A DNA stretch of 64,000 bases from Desulfomicrobium escambiense DSM 10707 (GCF_000428825.1 NZ_AUAR01000008.1:62001-126000); one strand, 5' to 3'. Counted from the stretch's first letter, positions 43,486 to 53,794 are shown. Notes: generated by a model from the sequence alone, not told the origin. A program made the numbers and translations.

Positions 43486-44838
43486 CTACAAATACCCATA
43501 CCCCACCGGACATTCGTCCTGACTCTTCTCCAGGACCGCGTTGACCAGCCTGTCGTAGAGCGCCAGCGCCCCTTCGTAGCCGACGTGCAGGATGCGCTGG
43601 CCGCCGAAGCGGTCGTGGATGGGGAAGCCCACGCGGATGAGCGGGATGTTCTTCGCCCGGGCCAGCTTGTAGCCCTTGCTGTGGCCCACCAGCAGGTCGG
43701 GGTTCAACTCGGCGGCCTCGTCCTCGATGTCCTTGAAGTCCGCGTCGTCGCGGATGACCGGCATGGTCTGGCAGACCTCGGCCAACGCGTTCGTCACGGC
43801 GGCCTTGAACCGGTCGCTTTTGGCGCCCGTGGCCACCAGGACCGGCTGCACGCCGATCTCGCCCAGGAAGGAGCACAGGGCGACGACGAAGTCCTCCTCG
43901 CCGTAGACCACCGCCCGCTTCCCGAAAATGTACTTGTGCCCGTCAACCATGGCGTCGAGCAGGCGGCCGCGGTCGAAGGCGTCCTTGGCCGGCATGTCGC
44001 AGGACGCGAACTCGGCCAACACGTCCATGAACTGGTCCGTCGCCCGCAGGCCGATGGGCATGGCGGTCCGCCGCGCCGGCACGCCGAACTTGCGCTCCAG
44101 CACCCCGGCGGCGGACTCGGGCAGGCCGCCCGACATGCCGAACTCCACCGTCCCGGCAGCGCCGCCCATGGCCCGTATCTCGGCCACGGGGGTGCCACCG
44201 TCGGGCAGGGAGTGGTAGTCGTCCCAGATCACGCCATCCATGGTCTCGGACAGGTCGGGCAGCATGGTGAAGCGCACGCACGCCCGCTCGCCCAGGGCTT
44301 TGAGGAAGCGGTAGTCGGCCGGCGAGAGGAAGCCGGGCAGCAGGTTCACCCCGCCATGGGCCCTGCCCTTGTCCTTGACCACCTGATCGGCCAGGGAGCG
44401 CACGGCGGCGTGCCAGCCCTCCATGTGCGTGCCCGAGTAGCTCGGTGTGGACACGTGGACCAGTTCGGGCAGGGACAGGTCGGAGAACTCCTCGCGGAAC
44501 TCGTTCAGGTAGCGCCCCACGTCGTCGCCGATGGTCTCGGTCAGGCAGGTCGTGGCCACGCCGACCAGGGACACGTCGTACTTGCGCATGACGTTCAAAA
44601 TGCCCTTCTTCAGGTTCGGCCCGCCGCCGTAGACCGCGCTCTTCTCGCCCAGGGCCGAGGAGGCGATGTCCACGGGTTCGCGGTAGTGGCTGATGATGTA
44701 GCGGCGCATGTAGGTCGCGCAGCCCTGGGAGCCGTGCAGGAAGGGGACGGCGTTCTCGATGCCCTTGAAGACCAGGGCCGCGCCCATGGGCGTGCACATC
44801 TTGCAGGCGTTGGTGGTGGATACGTAGTTCTCAGCCAT
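43486..44838 (-). CDS. nifN: NifN, FeMo-cofactor scaffold subunit
   Basis: 450 residues of the nitrogenase component 1 family: TNACKMCTPMGAALVFKG, then FLHGSQGCATYMRRY, then VGVATTCLTETIGDD. It pairs with NifE to mature NifB-co into FeMo-co. The start overlaps the nifE stop by 8 bp. Confidence 0.95.
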   Translation of the reverse strand: MAENYVSTTNACKMCTPMGAALVFKGIENAVPFLHGSQGCATYMRRYIISHYREPVDIASSALGEKSAVYGGGPNLKKGILNVMRKYDVSLVGVATTCLTETIGDDVGRYLNEFREEFSDLSLPELVHVSTPSYSGTHMEGWHAAVRSLADQVVKDKGRAHGGVNLLPGFLSPADYRFLKALGERACVRFTMLPDLSETMDGVIWDDYHSLPDGGTPVAEIRAMGGAAGTVEFGMSGGLPESAAGVLERKFGVPARRTAMPIGLRATDQFMDVLAEFASCDMPAKDAFDRGRLLDAMVDGHKYIFGKRAVVYGEEDFVVALCSFLGEIGVQPVLVATGAKSDRFKAAVTNALAEVCQTMPVIRDDADFKDIEDEAAELNPDLLVGHSKGYKLARAKNIPLIRVGFPIHDRFGGQRILHVGYEGALALYDRLVNAVLEKSQDECPVGYGYL

Positions 44839-46219
44839 TGACGGCCTCCTTGGCGGCGCAGGCCGCGCGGGCGGGGGATCGGCGGGGCATGAACCTCCAG
44901 ACCGGGCTCATGACCGAGGCGTGGATCTCCCTGGCGAAATTGTACATGCCGACGAACCCTTCCAGGGCGATCTTGCGCTCGTGGTTGTGGTCGCAGAAGC
45001 CCACGCCCAGCTTGTAGGCGATGGGGCGCTCCTTGACGCCGCCGACAAAGACGTCGACGTCCTTCTCCTTGATGAACTGGGCCAGCTCCAGGGGGTTGGC
45101 GTCATCGACGATGATGGTGCCGGGGTCGGAAATCTCGGCCAGTTCCTTGTAGTCCTCCTCGGTTCCCGTCTGGGAGCCCACGACCACGACCCGCATCCCC
45201 AGGTGCCGGAAGGCCTTGATCAGCGAAAAGGCCTTGAAGGACCCGCCGACGTACATGGCGACCTTCTTGCCTTCCAGGTCCGTTCTGAGCTCGGCCAGCT
45301 TGGGCATGAGATCCGAAAGCTCCGCGCGGACGAGTTCCACGGTCCTGGACTTGATGGACGGGTCATGCCCGGCGAAAAAGTCGGCCACCTTGTACAGGGA
45401 TTCGGCCATGTCCTCCACGCCGAGGTAGGATACCCGGTGGAAGGGCGTGCCGTATTTTTCCTGCATCATCTTGGCGAGTTCCATGGTCGCCCCGGAGCAC
45501 TGCACGAGATTCAGCGCCGCGCCGTGGCAGCGCCGGATGTCGTCCACGCGGCCGTCGCCCGTGACGTTGGCCACGACTTCCACGCCCATCTTGCGGAAAT
45601 ATTCGCGCACGATCCATGTCTCGCCCGCCAGGTTGAAGTCGCCCAGGATGTTCACGCTCATGGGGGAGATGCCCGCCGTGTCGCCCGTGCCGACCAGCCG
45701 GAACATGGCCTTGCAGGCCGCGGTGTAACCTTCGCGCTTGTTGCCCTTGAAGCCCTCGCTCATGACCGGCAGGACCGGGATGCCCGTGTCGGCCGAGACG
45801 CGGCGGCAGACGGCCTCCATGTCGTCGCCGATGAGGCCGACGATGCAGGTCGAGTAGACGAAGGCCGCCTTGGGGCTGTGCAGTTGGATCAGTTCGCGAA
45901 GGCTTGCTTCGAGCTTCTTCTCGCCGCCGAAAATGACGTCCATCTCCTGCAGGTCCGTGGAGAAGCTCAGGCGGTGCAGCTGCGGGCCGGAGGAGATGGC
46001 GCCGCGGATGTCCCAGGTGTAGGTGGCGCAGCCGATGGGGCCGTGCACGAGGTGCAGGGCGTCGGCTATGGGATAGAGCACCACCCGCGAACCGCAGAAC
46101 ACGCAGGCCCGCTGGCTGACCGCGCCGGCAAGGCTCGGGCGGTTGCAGGCCATGGCGAAGGGCTCTTCGCCGATGCGGTGGACCTGGCTTTTTCGTTCAT
46201 CGAGTATGGTCTGGTTCAT
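44831..46219 (-). CDS. nifE: NifE, FeMo-cofactor scaffold subunit
   Basis: 462 residues: QRACVFCGSRVVLYPIADAL, HGPIGCATYTWDIRGA, STDLQEMDVIFGGEKKLEAS and VYSTCIVGLIGDDMEAVC. It forms the NifEN scaffold. ATG 46219 has AAGGAG upstream; the frame stays open 28 codons earlier without a start context. Its first 23 bp overlap the end of the GNAT gene. Confidence 0.95.
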   Translation of the reverse strand: MNQTILDERKSQVHRIGEEPFAMACNRPSLAGAVSQRACVFCGSRVVLYPIADALHLVHGPIGCATYTWDIRGAISSGPQLHRLSFSTDLQEMDVIFGGEKKLEASLRELIQLHSPKAAFVYSTCIVGLIGDDMEAVCRRVSADTGIPVLPVMSEGFKGNKREGYTAACKAMFRLVGTGDTAGISPMSVNILGDFNLAGETWIVREYFRKMGVEVVANVTGDGRVDDIRRCHGAALNLVQCSGATMELAKMMQEKYGTPFHRVSYLGVEDMAESLYKVADFFAGHDPSIKSRTVELVRAELSDLMPKLAELRTDLEGKKVAMYVGGSFKAFSLIKAFRHLGMRVVVVGSQTGTEEDYKELAEISDPGTIIVDDANPLELAQFIKEKDVDVFVGGVKERPIAYKLGVGFCDHNHERKIALEGFVGMYNFAREIHASVMSPVWRFMPRRSPARAACAAKEAVNG

Positions 46220-46691
46220 GGAGTGCTCCTTGGTGTGCGGCCGTCGATCGGTGCGTGATGCGCAGGCAGACGAGCTGCGTGCCGCAAAAACCGTGTTTGC
46301 CATAAAATTCAGTTGCTTTTGTGTTATTTTTGTCAGCCAGAAGCTGCACGCGGGTCATCCCCTGTTCCCCGGCCCAGGCCAGGGCGGCGTGGAGCAACCG
46401 GGAACCGATGCCCCGACCCCGACGCTCTTCGGCAACCACCAGATCCTCCATGAGACCCACCGTACCGCCCTCGGCCGTGGAGATCACAGTCTGGATGGAA
46501 ACCATGCCCACCACCGCTCCATCCTCATCGGCGACCAGAAGGCAGGCTCCCGCACGAAGGAGAAGCGACAGCCCGCGCATCTGCGCCTGCTCGTCGGCCG
46601 CGAAGTCGGCTTCAATGGCAAAGAGATGCCCGAGCAGGCCGGTCATGGCCGCAATGTCTTCAGCCTGGGCGTGTCGGATGGTGATGGGCAT
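46197..46691 (-). CDS. GNAT-family N-acetyltransferase inside the nif operon
   Basis: 164 residues. The acetyl-CoA motif RRGRGIGSRLLHAAL and VGMVSIQTVISTAEGG with LMEDLVVAEE are typical. Substrate unknown. It sits between the ferredoxin and nifE and overlaps nifE, so it is co-transcribed with the cofactor genes. ATG 46691; no strong ribosome site. Confidence 0.82.
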   Translation of the reverse strand: MPITIRHAQAEDIAAMTGLLGHLFAIEADFAADEQAQMRGLSLLLRAGACLLVADEDGAVVGMVSIQTVISTAEGGTVGLMEDLVVAEERRGRGIGSRLLHAALAWAGEQGMTRVQLLADKNNTKATEFYGKHGFCGTQLVCLRITHRSTAAHQGALHEPDHTR

Positions 46692-46714
46692 GAGCGTCTC
46701 CGCACGGGCAAAGG

Positions 46715-47017
46715 TTACGCGATCAGGTATTCGGGACAGGCCTCGCCCGCCTCGATGCCGTCCAGGATGGCGTCGATGGCTTCCTCGCTGCTGACGCCGC
46801 CGAACCACCAGTTGTCGGGCTGGACGACCATGATCGGCCCCTTCTCGCACAGCTTCATGCAGCCCGTGGCCGTGATCAGGATATCCAGCCCCCGGGCCAG
46901 GATCTCCTCCTCCAGGTACTGCAGGAAGCCGTCGGTCTGCTTGAAGCACACGCCCTTGGGGTCGCCGCCGACGCGAAAGCTCTGACACACCAGAATCTGT
47001 CTCTCAGGAATGGCCAT
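46715..47017 (-). CDS. [2Fe-2S] ferredoxin of the thioredoxin-like fold
   Basis: 100 residues: VCQSFRVGGDP...GVCF...TATGCMKLCEKGPIMVV, with four Cys in the pattern of thioredoxin-like 2Fe-2S ferredoxins, as found in Clostridium pasteurianum and often near nif genes. It may feed electrons to FeMo-co assembly or nitrogenase. ATG 47017 has GGAGAG 5 bases upstream. Confidence 0.87.
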   Translation of the reverse strand: MAIPERQILVCQSFRVGGDPKGVCFKQTDGFLQYLEEEILARGLDILITATGCMKLCEKGPIMVVQPDNWWFGGVSSEEAIDAILDGIEAGEACPEYLIA

Positions 47018-47044
47018 TTCTCTCTCCAATATATTGAAATGTTT

Positions 47045-47386
47045 TTACTCTATTCCGCCGTAGAGCTGCCGCACGAGGCTCTGCACGTAGCCTTCGGCCT
47101 CGATGACCGTCAGCCCTCGCGCTGCCAGGAGTTCCAGCGGCTTGCGCCCCACCCCCGCCACCAGCAGGTACGTGCAGTCCGAAAGGATCTCGGCCACGCC
47201 CTCCCAGCGGGCGTCGCCGGAGCCGGGCTGGGGTGCGGGGCGTGTGCCGATCAGGCCGACCACGCCATCGTCGCTGCCGTAGATCCGGAATTCCCGGGCA
47301 TGTCCGAGGTGGGTGTCCACGATGGAGCCCGAGCTGCTGGCGACGGCCACCATCGGACGTTTTCCTTGAGGGGGTGCGCAGGTCAT
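47045..47386 (-). CDS. nifX: NifX-type FeMo-cofactor binding protein
   Basis: 113 residues of the dinitrogenase Fe-Mo cofactor family: MVAVASSSGSIVDTHLGHAR, then ILSDCTYLLVAGVGRKPLEL and GLTVIEAEG. It is similar to the C-terminal domain of NifB. It likely carries NifB-co or FeMo-co between NifB, NifEN and NifDK. ATG 47386 with AAGGAG. The exact subfamily (NifX or NafY-like) cannot be fixed from sequence alone. Confidence 0.8.
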   Translation of the reverse strand: MTCAPPQGKRPMVAVASSSGSIVDTHLGHAREFRIYGSDDGVVGLIGTRPAPQPGSGDARWEGVAEILSDCTYLLVAGVGRKPLELLAARGLTVIEAEGYVQSLVRQLYGGIE

Positions 47387-47431
47387 GGTCGGCTCCTTGG
47401 GTGGCGGCGGGAAAGCCCCGCCGCCAGGCAA

Positions 47432-48808
47432 TCAGTAGACGAGTTCGAACTTCTCTTCGGTTTCGTCGCGGTCCGTACGGGTCAGGATCAGGTCCAGGAT
47501 CCTGGTCAGCATGTGCAGCCCGCCCTTGTACCCGACCGTCGGGAAGTACTGGTGGCCGACGCGGTCGAGGATGGGGAAGCCGAAGCGCAGGAAGGGGATG
47601 TCCTCGTCGCGGGCGATGTACTTGCAGTAGGTGTTGCCGATCAGCAGATCCACGGGCTCATTCTTGATCCACTGATGCAGCAGGAACATGTCCCCGCCGG
47701 CCTTGACGTTGGCCTTGTATCCGGCCTCGGCCGTGATCTCGTCGATGCGCTTCTCGAACTTGGACCCCGGCGTGCCGGTGACGATGTGCATGGGCTTCAT
47801 GTCCAGGGAAACCAGGAATTCGGTCAGGGCGATAACCTGATCGGGGTCGCCGACCAGAGCCACCTTCTTGCCGTAGAAGTACTGGTGCATGTCGGAGATG
47901 AGGTCCACGAGCTGGCCGCGCTCGAAGGCGACCGACTCGGGCACGCTCACACCGCCGACCTTGCGCAGGGTGTCGATGAAGCGGTCCGTGGCCTTGAGCC
48001 CGAAAGGCATGTCCAGGACCGAGCACGGCACCTTGCACTGCGTGTCGAGCCAGCGCGCGGCGTCGGCCGAGCACCACTCGCCCAGGGCCAGGGTGCCGAT
48101 AGCGTCGCCCGCGGCCACGAGGTCGGAGATGGGGGTGCCGCCTTCGGGGAACATCTTGTACTCGCCCGTCAGCGCGCCGTTCAGGACGCCGGAGGTATCG
48201 GGGAAGAGGATGATGTCCAGGCCCATGAGGGCGGCCAGGCGCTTGACCTCTTCCATGTCCGAGGGCTCGACCCAGCCGGGGATGATGTTCACGCGGCCGT
48301 TCTTCTTGCCCGTGGCGACGGCGAAGCCCTTGGCCATGCCCTTGACCATGTTGGAGAAGCCCGTGACGTGGGAGCCGACGTAGCTCGGGGTGTTGGCGTA
48401 GATGACGTGCTTGCCGGCCGGGACCTTGCCGGCCTTCTTGGCCTTGTCGGTCATCTGCGGCAGGTCGTCGCCGATGGTCTCGGACAGGCAGGTGGTGTGC
48501 ACGGCGATGACGTCGGGCTCGTAGACCGTGAAGATGTTCTCGATGGCGGTCTGCAGGTTGGCGCCGCCGCCGAAGACCGAGGCGCCCTCGGTGAAGGAGC
48601 TGGTAGCCGCCGAGACGGGCTCCTTGTAATGCCGGGTCAGGGCGCTGCGGTGGTAGGCGCAGCAGCCCTGGGAGCCGTGGGAGTGCGGCAGGCAGCCGTG
48701 GATGCCGAGCGCCGCGTACATGGCCCCGATGGGCTGGCAGGTCTTGGCCGGGTTGATGGTCAAGGCGCTGCGGTCCTTTATTTCGGTGGGGGTGTGTCGA
48801 AGTAGCAT
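47432..48808 (-). CDS. nifK: NifK, nitrogenase MoFe protein beta chain
   Basis: 458 residues, the short form found in sulfate reducers and clostridia. P-cluster Cys lie in NPAKTCQPIGAM, HGSQGCCAYHR and VHTTCLSETIGDD. It forms the alpha2-beta2 MoFe protein with NifD. It lacks the long N-terminal extension of Azotobacter NifK. ATG 48808. Confidence 0.97.
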   Translation of the reverse strand: MLLRHTPTEIKDRSALTINPAKTCQPIGAMYAALGIHGCLPHSHGSQGCCAYHRSALTRHYKEPVSAATSSFTEGASVFGGGANLQTAIENIFTVYEPDVIAVHTTCLSETIGDDLPQMTDKAKKAGKVPAGKHVIYANTPSYVGSHVTGFSNMVKGMAKGFAVATGKKNGRVNIIPGWVEPSDMEEVKRLAALMGLDIILFPDTSGVLNGALTGEYKMFPEGGTPISDLVAAGDAIGTLALGEWCSADAARWLDTQCKVPCSVLDMPFGLKATDRFIDTLRKVGGVSVPESVAFERGQLVDLISDMHQYFYGKKVALVGDPDQVIALTEFLVSLDMKPMHIVTGTPGSKFEKRIDEITAEAGYKANVKAGGDMFLLHQWIKNEPVDLLIGNTYCKYIARDEDIPFLRFGFPILDRVGHQYFPTVGYKGGLHMLTRILDLILTRTDRDETEEKFELVY

Positions 48809-48835
48809 ATCATTTCCTCATTATTCCGGTTTCAG

Positions 48836-48936
48836 ATCAAAGATCCTCTCAAGGAGGCGCGGAGGATGCGACGCAGGCGTACTCTTACGGTACGTCGAGG
48901 AGCAGCCGACAAAGCCGACGCAGAGAGGGCTTTGAT
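48836..48936. repeat. Inverted-repeat hairpin between nifD and nifK
   Basis: ATCAAAGATCCTCTC at 48836-48850 is inverted at 48923-48936 (GAGAGGGCTTTGAT), with an inner palindrome CGTACTCTTACGGTACG. It fills the 140-bp gap. It may set relative D/K levels or be another dispersed element. Confidence 0.6.
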
Positions 48937-48948
48937 ATGGAATCGGGC

Positions 48949-50589
48949 TTATTCCCAGACGTAGGTGGCTGAAAGTTCCGGGTTTTCCTGCCAGGGCGCC
49001 TTCATGTAGCCCCAGACCCTGCTGTTCACGAGGCGGTCGATCTCCTTGTAGAAGTTCACCGCGCCCTGGAAGCCCGCATAGGGCCCGCCGGAATCGTAGC
49101 TGTGCAGCTGCTTCATGGGCACGCCCAGCTTCTGGATGGAGAACTTCTCCTTGATGCCCGCGCAGAAGATGTCGGGCCTTACGATTTCGACCAGCTTTTC
49201 GGCCTCGTACTGGTTCAGGTCGTCGACGATGAGGGTCTGGTGCTCCATGTCAGGGATCAGGCCGTCGTAATGCTTGAACTTGAACCCGGCCGCTTCCAGC
49301 TTGGCCATCTCCTCGGAGCTCTTGCGCGGGGCGTAGCGCTTCTCGTCGGCCTCGACGTGGATTTCCTCGATGTTGCGGCTGTCGGCGTCGACCTTCAGGT
49401 CCGGGATGACCTGACGGCCTTCGTAGTCGTCGCGGTGGGCGAACTCGTAGCCGGCGGCCAGGGTCTTCATGCCCATCTCGGCGAAGAGGTCCTGATAGTG
49501 GTGGGCGCGGGAGCCGCCGACGAAGAGCATGGCCTTCTTGCCTTCGGTGCGCGGGCGGACGTCGGCGATGACCTCCTCGACGGCGGGCATCTCCTCGGCG
49601 ATGACCTCCTCAACGCGCGCGGTCAGTTCGGGGTCGGCAAAGTATTCCGCAATCTTGCGCAGTGACTTGGCCGTGGACTTGGCGCCGATGAAGTTGACCT
49701 TGATCCACGGGATGCCGAACTTGGTCTCGAGCATGTCGGCCACGTAGTTGATGGAGCGGTGGCACATGACGGCGGACAGGTCGGCCTTGTGGGCCGAGGC
49801 GAACTGGTCGTAGGTCGAGTTGCCGGAGAAGGTGGCGATGTTGGTGATGCCGCACTTCTTCAGGATGCGGTCGATCTCGAACCCGTCGCCGCCGATGTTG
49901 TATTCGCCCAGGAGGTTGATCTTGAACTTGCCGGGCTTCTCGGCGTCGTTCTCGCCCACGACCTCGCTGAAGATCTTGTTGTTGGCGATGTGGTGGCCGG
50001 CGGACTGGCTGACGCCCTTGTAGCCTTCGCAGCTGAAGGCGAAGACGTTGCAGTCCCCGAACTTGGCCTTCATCTTGCGGGCCACGGCGTGGATGTCGTC
50101 GCCGATGAGGCCCACGGGACAGGTCGCGAAAACCGCGATGGCCTTGGGGTGGAAGAGGTCGTAGGCTTCCTGGATGGCCGCCTCCAGCTTCTTCTCGCCG
50201 CCGAAGATGATGTCCTGGTCCTGCATGTCCGTGGAAAAGCAGTAGGGCATGAAGTTCTCGTCGCCCTCGCCCGACGCGTCGGTCTGGTTGCGGCGGGTCA
50301 GCCAGGAGTAGAAGCCGCAGCCGATGGGGCCGTGGGTGATGTTGACGATGTCGCGGGTGGGCCCGAGGATGACGCCCTTGCAGCCGGCGTAGGTGCAGCC
50401 GCGCATGGTGATGATGCCGGGGATGGTGCGCACGTTGGCCGATATTTCAGGCGTCTCGTTGCCGAGAGCCTCGTTGACGAGGATCTGGGAGGCGCGCTTC
50501 CTGGCCACCTTGGGCGGATACTTGGCGAGCATTTCCGCCTTCACGTCCGTCGGCGTCCAGTTGACGAGCTTTTTCGCAGTCGATGCCAT
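48949..50589 (-). CDS. nifD: NifD, nitrogenase MoFe protein alpha chain
   Basis: 546 residues. P-cluster Cys: MRGCTYAGCKG, HGPIGCGFYSW and FATCPVGLIGDD. FeMo-co ligands: Cys in LSAVMCHRSINY and His in QLHSYDSGGPYAGF. About 50 residues near 400-450 (rich in Glu/Lys, DLKVDADSRNIEEIHVEA) are extra compared with Azotobacter NifD, as in methanogen and clostridial enzymes. AAGGAG precedes ATG 50589. Confidence 0.97.
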   Translation of the reverse strand: MASTAKKLVNWTPTDVKAEMLAKYPPKVARKRASQILVNEALGNETPEISANVRTIPGIITMRGCTYAGCKGVILGPTRDIVNITHGPIGCGFYSWLTRRNQTDASGEGDENFMPYCFSTDMQDQDIIFGGEKKLEAAIQEAYDLFHPKAIAVFATCPVGLIGDDIHAVARKMKAKFGDCNVFAFSCEGYKGVSQSAGHHIANNKIFSEVVGENDAEKPGKFKINLLGEYNIGGDGFEIDRILKKCGITNIATFSGNSTYDQFASAHKADLSAVMCHRSINYVADMLETKFGIPWIKVNFIGAKSTAKSLRKIAEYFADPELTARVEEVIAEEMPAVEEVIADVRPRTEGKKAMLFVGGSRAHHYQDLFAEMGMKTLAAGYEFAHRDDYEGRQVIPDLKVDADSRNIEEIHVEADEKRYAPRKSSEEMAKLEAAGFKFKHYDGLIPDMEHQTLIVDDLNQYEAEKLVEIVRPDIFCAGIKEKFSIQKLGVPMKQLHSYDSGGPYAGFQGAVNFYKEIDRLVNSRVWGYMKAPWQENPELSATYVWE

Positions 50590-50630
50590 GGTGTTCTCCT
50601 TATCTGTCCCGATTTCATTCGAAATCGGGT

Positions 50631-51005
50631 CTATTCGATGGACTTGGCGCCCTTTTCTCCGGTTCTGACCCGCACCGCGTCGATCATGGGCAGGACGAAG
50701 ATCTTGCCGTCGCCGGGCTGGCCGGTCTTGTTGGTGTCGGTGATGACCCTGACCACCTCGGGCACCAGGTCGTCGGTGACCACCACGGTCAGCATGCGCT
50801 TGGGGTAGAGCTTGCCCTTTTCGCCGAGCACGGCCACGGCCTCCTCGATCCCCTTCTTGGCCCCCTCAAGGGGCTTCAGGTCCACCAAGCCCTTGCCGCG
50901 GCCGTAGGCCTCGTGGGCGAAGAAGGCGACCACGCCCGCGTCCTGCAGGGCCTTCTTGGTCTTGTTCATCATGTTCATGCGGATGACCGCGATCACTTCT
51001 TTCAT
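50631..51005 (-). CDS. nifI2: NifI2, PII-like nitrogenase regulator
   Basis: 124 residues: MKEVIAVIRMNMMNKTKKAL, YGRGKGLVDL in the T loop and GQPGDGKIFVLPM. With NifI1 it binds NifDK and switches off activity when 2-oxoglutarate is low. The NifI2-type T loop lacks the uridylylated Tyr of GlnB at the usual place. Two bp after nifI1. Confidence 0.93.
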   Translation of the reverse strand: MKEVIAVIRMNMMNKTKKALQDAGVVAFFAHEAYGRGKGLVDLKPLEGAKKGIEEAVAVLGEKGKLYPKRMLTVVVTDDLVPEVVRVITDTNKTGQPGDGKIFVLPMIDAVRVRTGEKGAKSIE

Positions 51006-51007
51006 GG

Positions 51008-51349
51008 CTAGGCTCCTGTCGGGGCGCTGTCGCAGATGCCGGAGCTGATGGTGTAGACGTCGCCCACTTCGCTGACGAAGATCTTGCCGTCGCCGAAGGC
51101 GCCCTTGGCGCCGCTGCGGGCGGCCTTCATGATCACGCTGATGACGAAGTCCTTGTCCTCGGCCTTGACCACGCTCATGAGCATGGTCTTGGGGATCTCG
51201 TCGTAGGTCACTTCGCCGATCTTGATGCCGCGCTGCTTGCCGCGACCGGCCACGGAATACTTGGTCACCGCCGGGAAACCCGCATCCATGAGGGCGGCGA
51301 GGACGTCGTCGGACTTTTCGGGGCGTACGATTGCTCTGACCATGATCAT
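51008..51349 (-). CDS. nifI1: NifI1, PII-like nitrogenase regulator
   Basis: 113 residues: MVRAIVRPEKSDDVLAALMD, TKYSVAGRGKQRGIKIG and AFGDGKIFVSEV. I chose ATG 51349, GGAGA 9 bases upstream; ATG 51343 is possible. The gene lies 65 bp after nifH, the standard nifH-I1-I2-D-K order of anaerobes that use NifI instead of ADP-ribosylation. Confidence 0.93.
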   Translation of the reverse strand: MIMVRAIVRPEKSDDVLAALMDAGFPAVTKYSVAGRGKQRGIKIGEVTYDEIPKTMLMSVVKAEDKDFVISVIMKAARSGAKGAFGDGKIFVSEVGDVYTISSGICDSAPTGA

Positions 51350-51414
51350 ATGCTTTCTCTCCATAAAAATTATTAATTTCGGACAGTTGGATTCATCTTC
51401 AGCGTGCCGACGAC

Positions 51415-52392
<978 letters not shown>

Positions 52393-52515
52393 ACTTCGAT
52401 CTACACTGCCTACAAAGACAAAAGTGTAGCCGCGGACACTTCCGTCCGTTGCGACGCAGGTGCCTGTGACATGATGTCGTTCAATGTTTCCGACATGTTG
52501 TGCTTGATCCACGAT

Positions 52516-52531
52516 TGGCATCGACCGTGCA
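52516..52531 (+). promoter_or_regulatory. Sigma-54 promoter of nifV
   Basis: TGGCATCGACCGTGCA: GG and GC are 10 bp apart, TGGCA and TGCA match. It would start RNA about 17 bases before the nifV ATG. Confidence 0.65.
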
Positions 52532-52558
52532 CAGGGAGAGGCAAACACGGGAGGTAGC

Positions 52559-53680
52559 ATGCTGATCGACACGACACTGAGGGAAGGGGCGCAAATGTTC
52601 GGGAACTATGTCCCGCAATCCGTGCGCATAGAGATGGCCAGCCGCATCGCGGCCATGGGCGTGGAGGAAATCGAGGTGGGCTGGGTCGGCCAGGAAGGAC
52701 TGGGACAGCTGGTGGGAGCCCTGCGCGCCCAGGGCGTGACCGCGGACCTGAGCGTCTGGTCCCCGTGCCGCCCCGTGGACGTCTACCGGGCCGCAGGACT
52801 GGGCATAGACACCATCAACATCGGCCTGCCCGTCTCGGACCTGCATATCGCCGAGCGCCTGCGCACGGACCGCGAAGGACTGACGCGAATGCTCCGGGAG
52901 ACCGTGGGCCTGGCCCACTCCTGCGGCATCCGGCGCATCAGCGTCGGTCTGGAGGACGTGACCCGCGCGGACCAGGACTTCGCCCTGGCCATGGCCCGCA
53001 CGGCCAAGGGACTGGGCGCGGCGCGCATCCGCCTGGCCGACACCCTGGGCGTCATGACGCCCCTGCGCATCGCCGAGCTGGTGCGCTTCTTCGTCGGCGG
53101 CGTGGACATGGAAATCGCCATCCACTGCCACAACGACTTCGGCATGGCCACGGCCAACGCCGTCACGGCCCTGGAGTCCGGAGCCCACTGGGCGGATGTT
53201 TCGGTGCTGGGTATCGGCGAGCGCTCGGGCATCTCGGCCCTGGAGGAGGTGGCGGCCCACCTGCGCCTCGTGCAGCGCTACGAGATCTACGACATGAACG
53301 CCGTGCGCGGCCTGTGCGACCTGGTGGCCGAACACGCGCGCATCCCCGTGGCCCGCAACCGCCCCGTGGCCGGGAAGGACATCTTCGCGGCCGAGTCGGG
53401 GCTGCACGTGGACGGCATTTTAAAGAACCCGGACATCTTCGAGCCTTACGACCCCAGCCACACGGGCGCCAACCGCGTCCTGGACCTGGGAGCCAAGGCC
53501 GGGCGCGGGGCCGTCGGGACCATGCTCCGGCAGATGGGCCTCAATAAGCCCTTGCATTCCATCGGCGGCCTGGTGAACGCCATCCGCGAGAAGGCCGGAC
53601 ACGCAGGACGCCCCCTGCGGGCCGAGGAACTGCGGGCCCTGGCCGCGAGCCGGGAATGCCTGGACAGCGGGAGTTGCTGA
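52559..53680 (+). CDS. nifV: NifV, homocitrate synthase
   Basis: 373 residues of the LeuA/HMGL family: IDTTLREGAQMFGNYV (metal site), RLADTLGVMTPLRI, and IAIHCHNDFGMATANAV with the HxH metal ligands. It condenses acetyl-CoA and 2-oxoglutarate to homocitrate, the organic ligand of FeMo-co. GGGAGG precedes ATG 52559. Divergent from nifH and under its own sigma-54 element, which supports NifV over LeuA or citramalate synthase. Confidence 0.9.
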   Translation: MLIDTTLREGAQMFGNYVPQSVRIEMASRIAAMGVEEIEVGWVGQEGLGQLVGALRAQGVTADLSVWSPCRPVDVYRAAGLGIDTINIGLPVSDLHIAERLRTDREGLTRMLRETVGLAHSCGIRRISVGLEDVTRADQDFALAMARTAKGLGAARIRLADTLGVMTPLRIAELVRFFVGGVDMEIAIHCHNDFGMATANAVTALESGAHWADVSVLGIGERSGISALEEVAAHLRLVQRYEIYDMNAVRGLCDLVAEHARIPVARNRPVAGKDIFAAESGLHVDGILKNPDIFEPYDPSHTGANRVLDLGAKAGRGAVGTMLRQMGLNKPLHSIGGLVNAIREKAGHAGRPLRAEELRALAASRECLDSGSC

Positions 53681-53718
53681 CGCGGTTCCGGCGAAGAATC
53701 CAAACAGACCTCCAAGGC

Positions 53719-53748
53719 TTGACCTGAAACCGTATCTTGGGCCATGAT
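53719..53748 (+). promoter_or_regulatory. Probable promoter of the PA2779 operon
   Basis: TTGACC (53719-53724), 18 bp, CATGAT (53743-53748), about 45 bp before the first gene. Confidence 0.45.
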
Positions 53749-53794
53749 TTTGCGCATTGCTTGTCCAGACCCAATCTTTTCAGGAGGCTGCATC

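Noticed and set aside
52559-53680. nifV as leuA or citramalate synthase
   Set aside because: Short C-terminus without the leucine-regulatory domain, divergent from nifH and behind a sigma-54 element.
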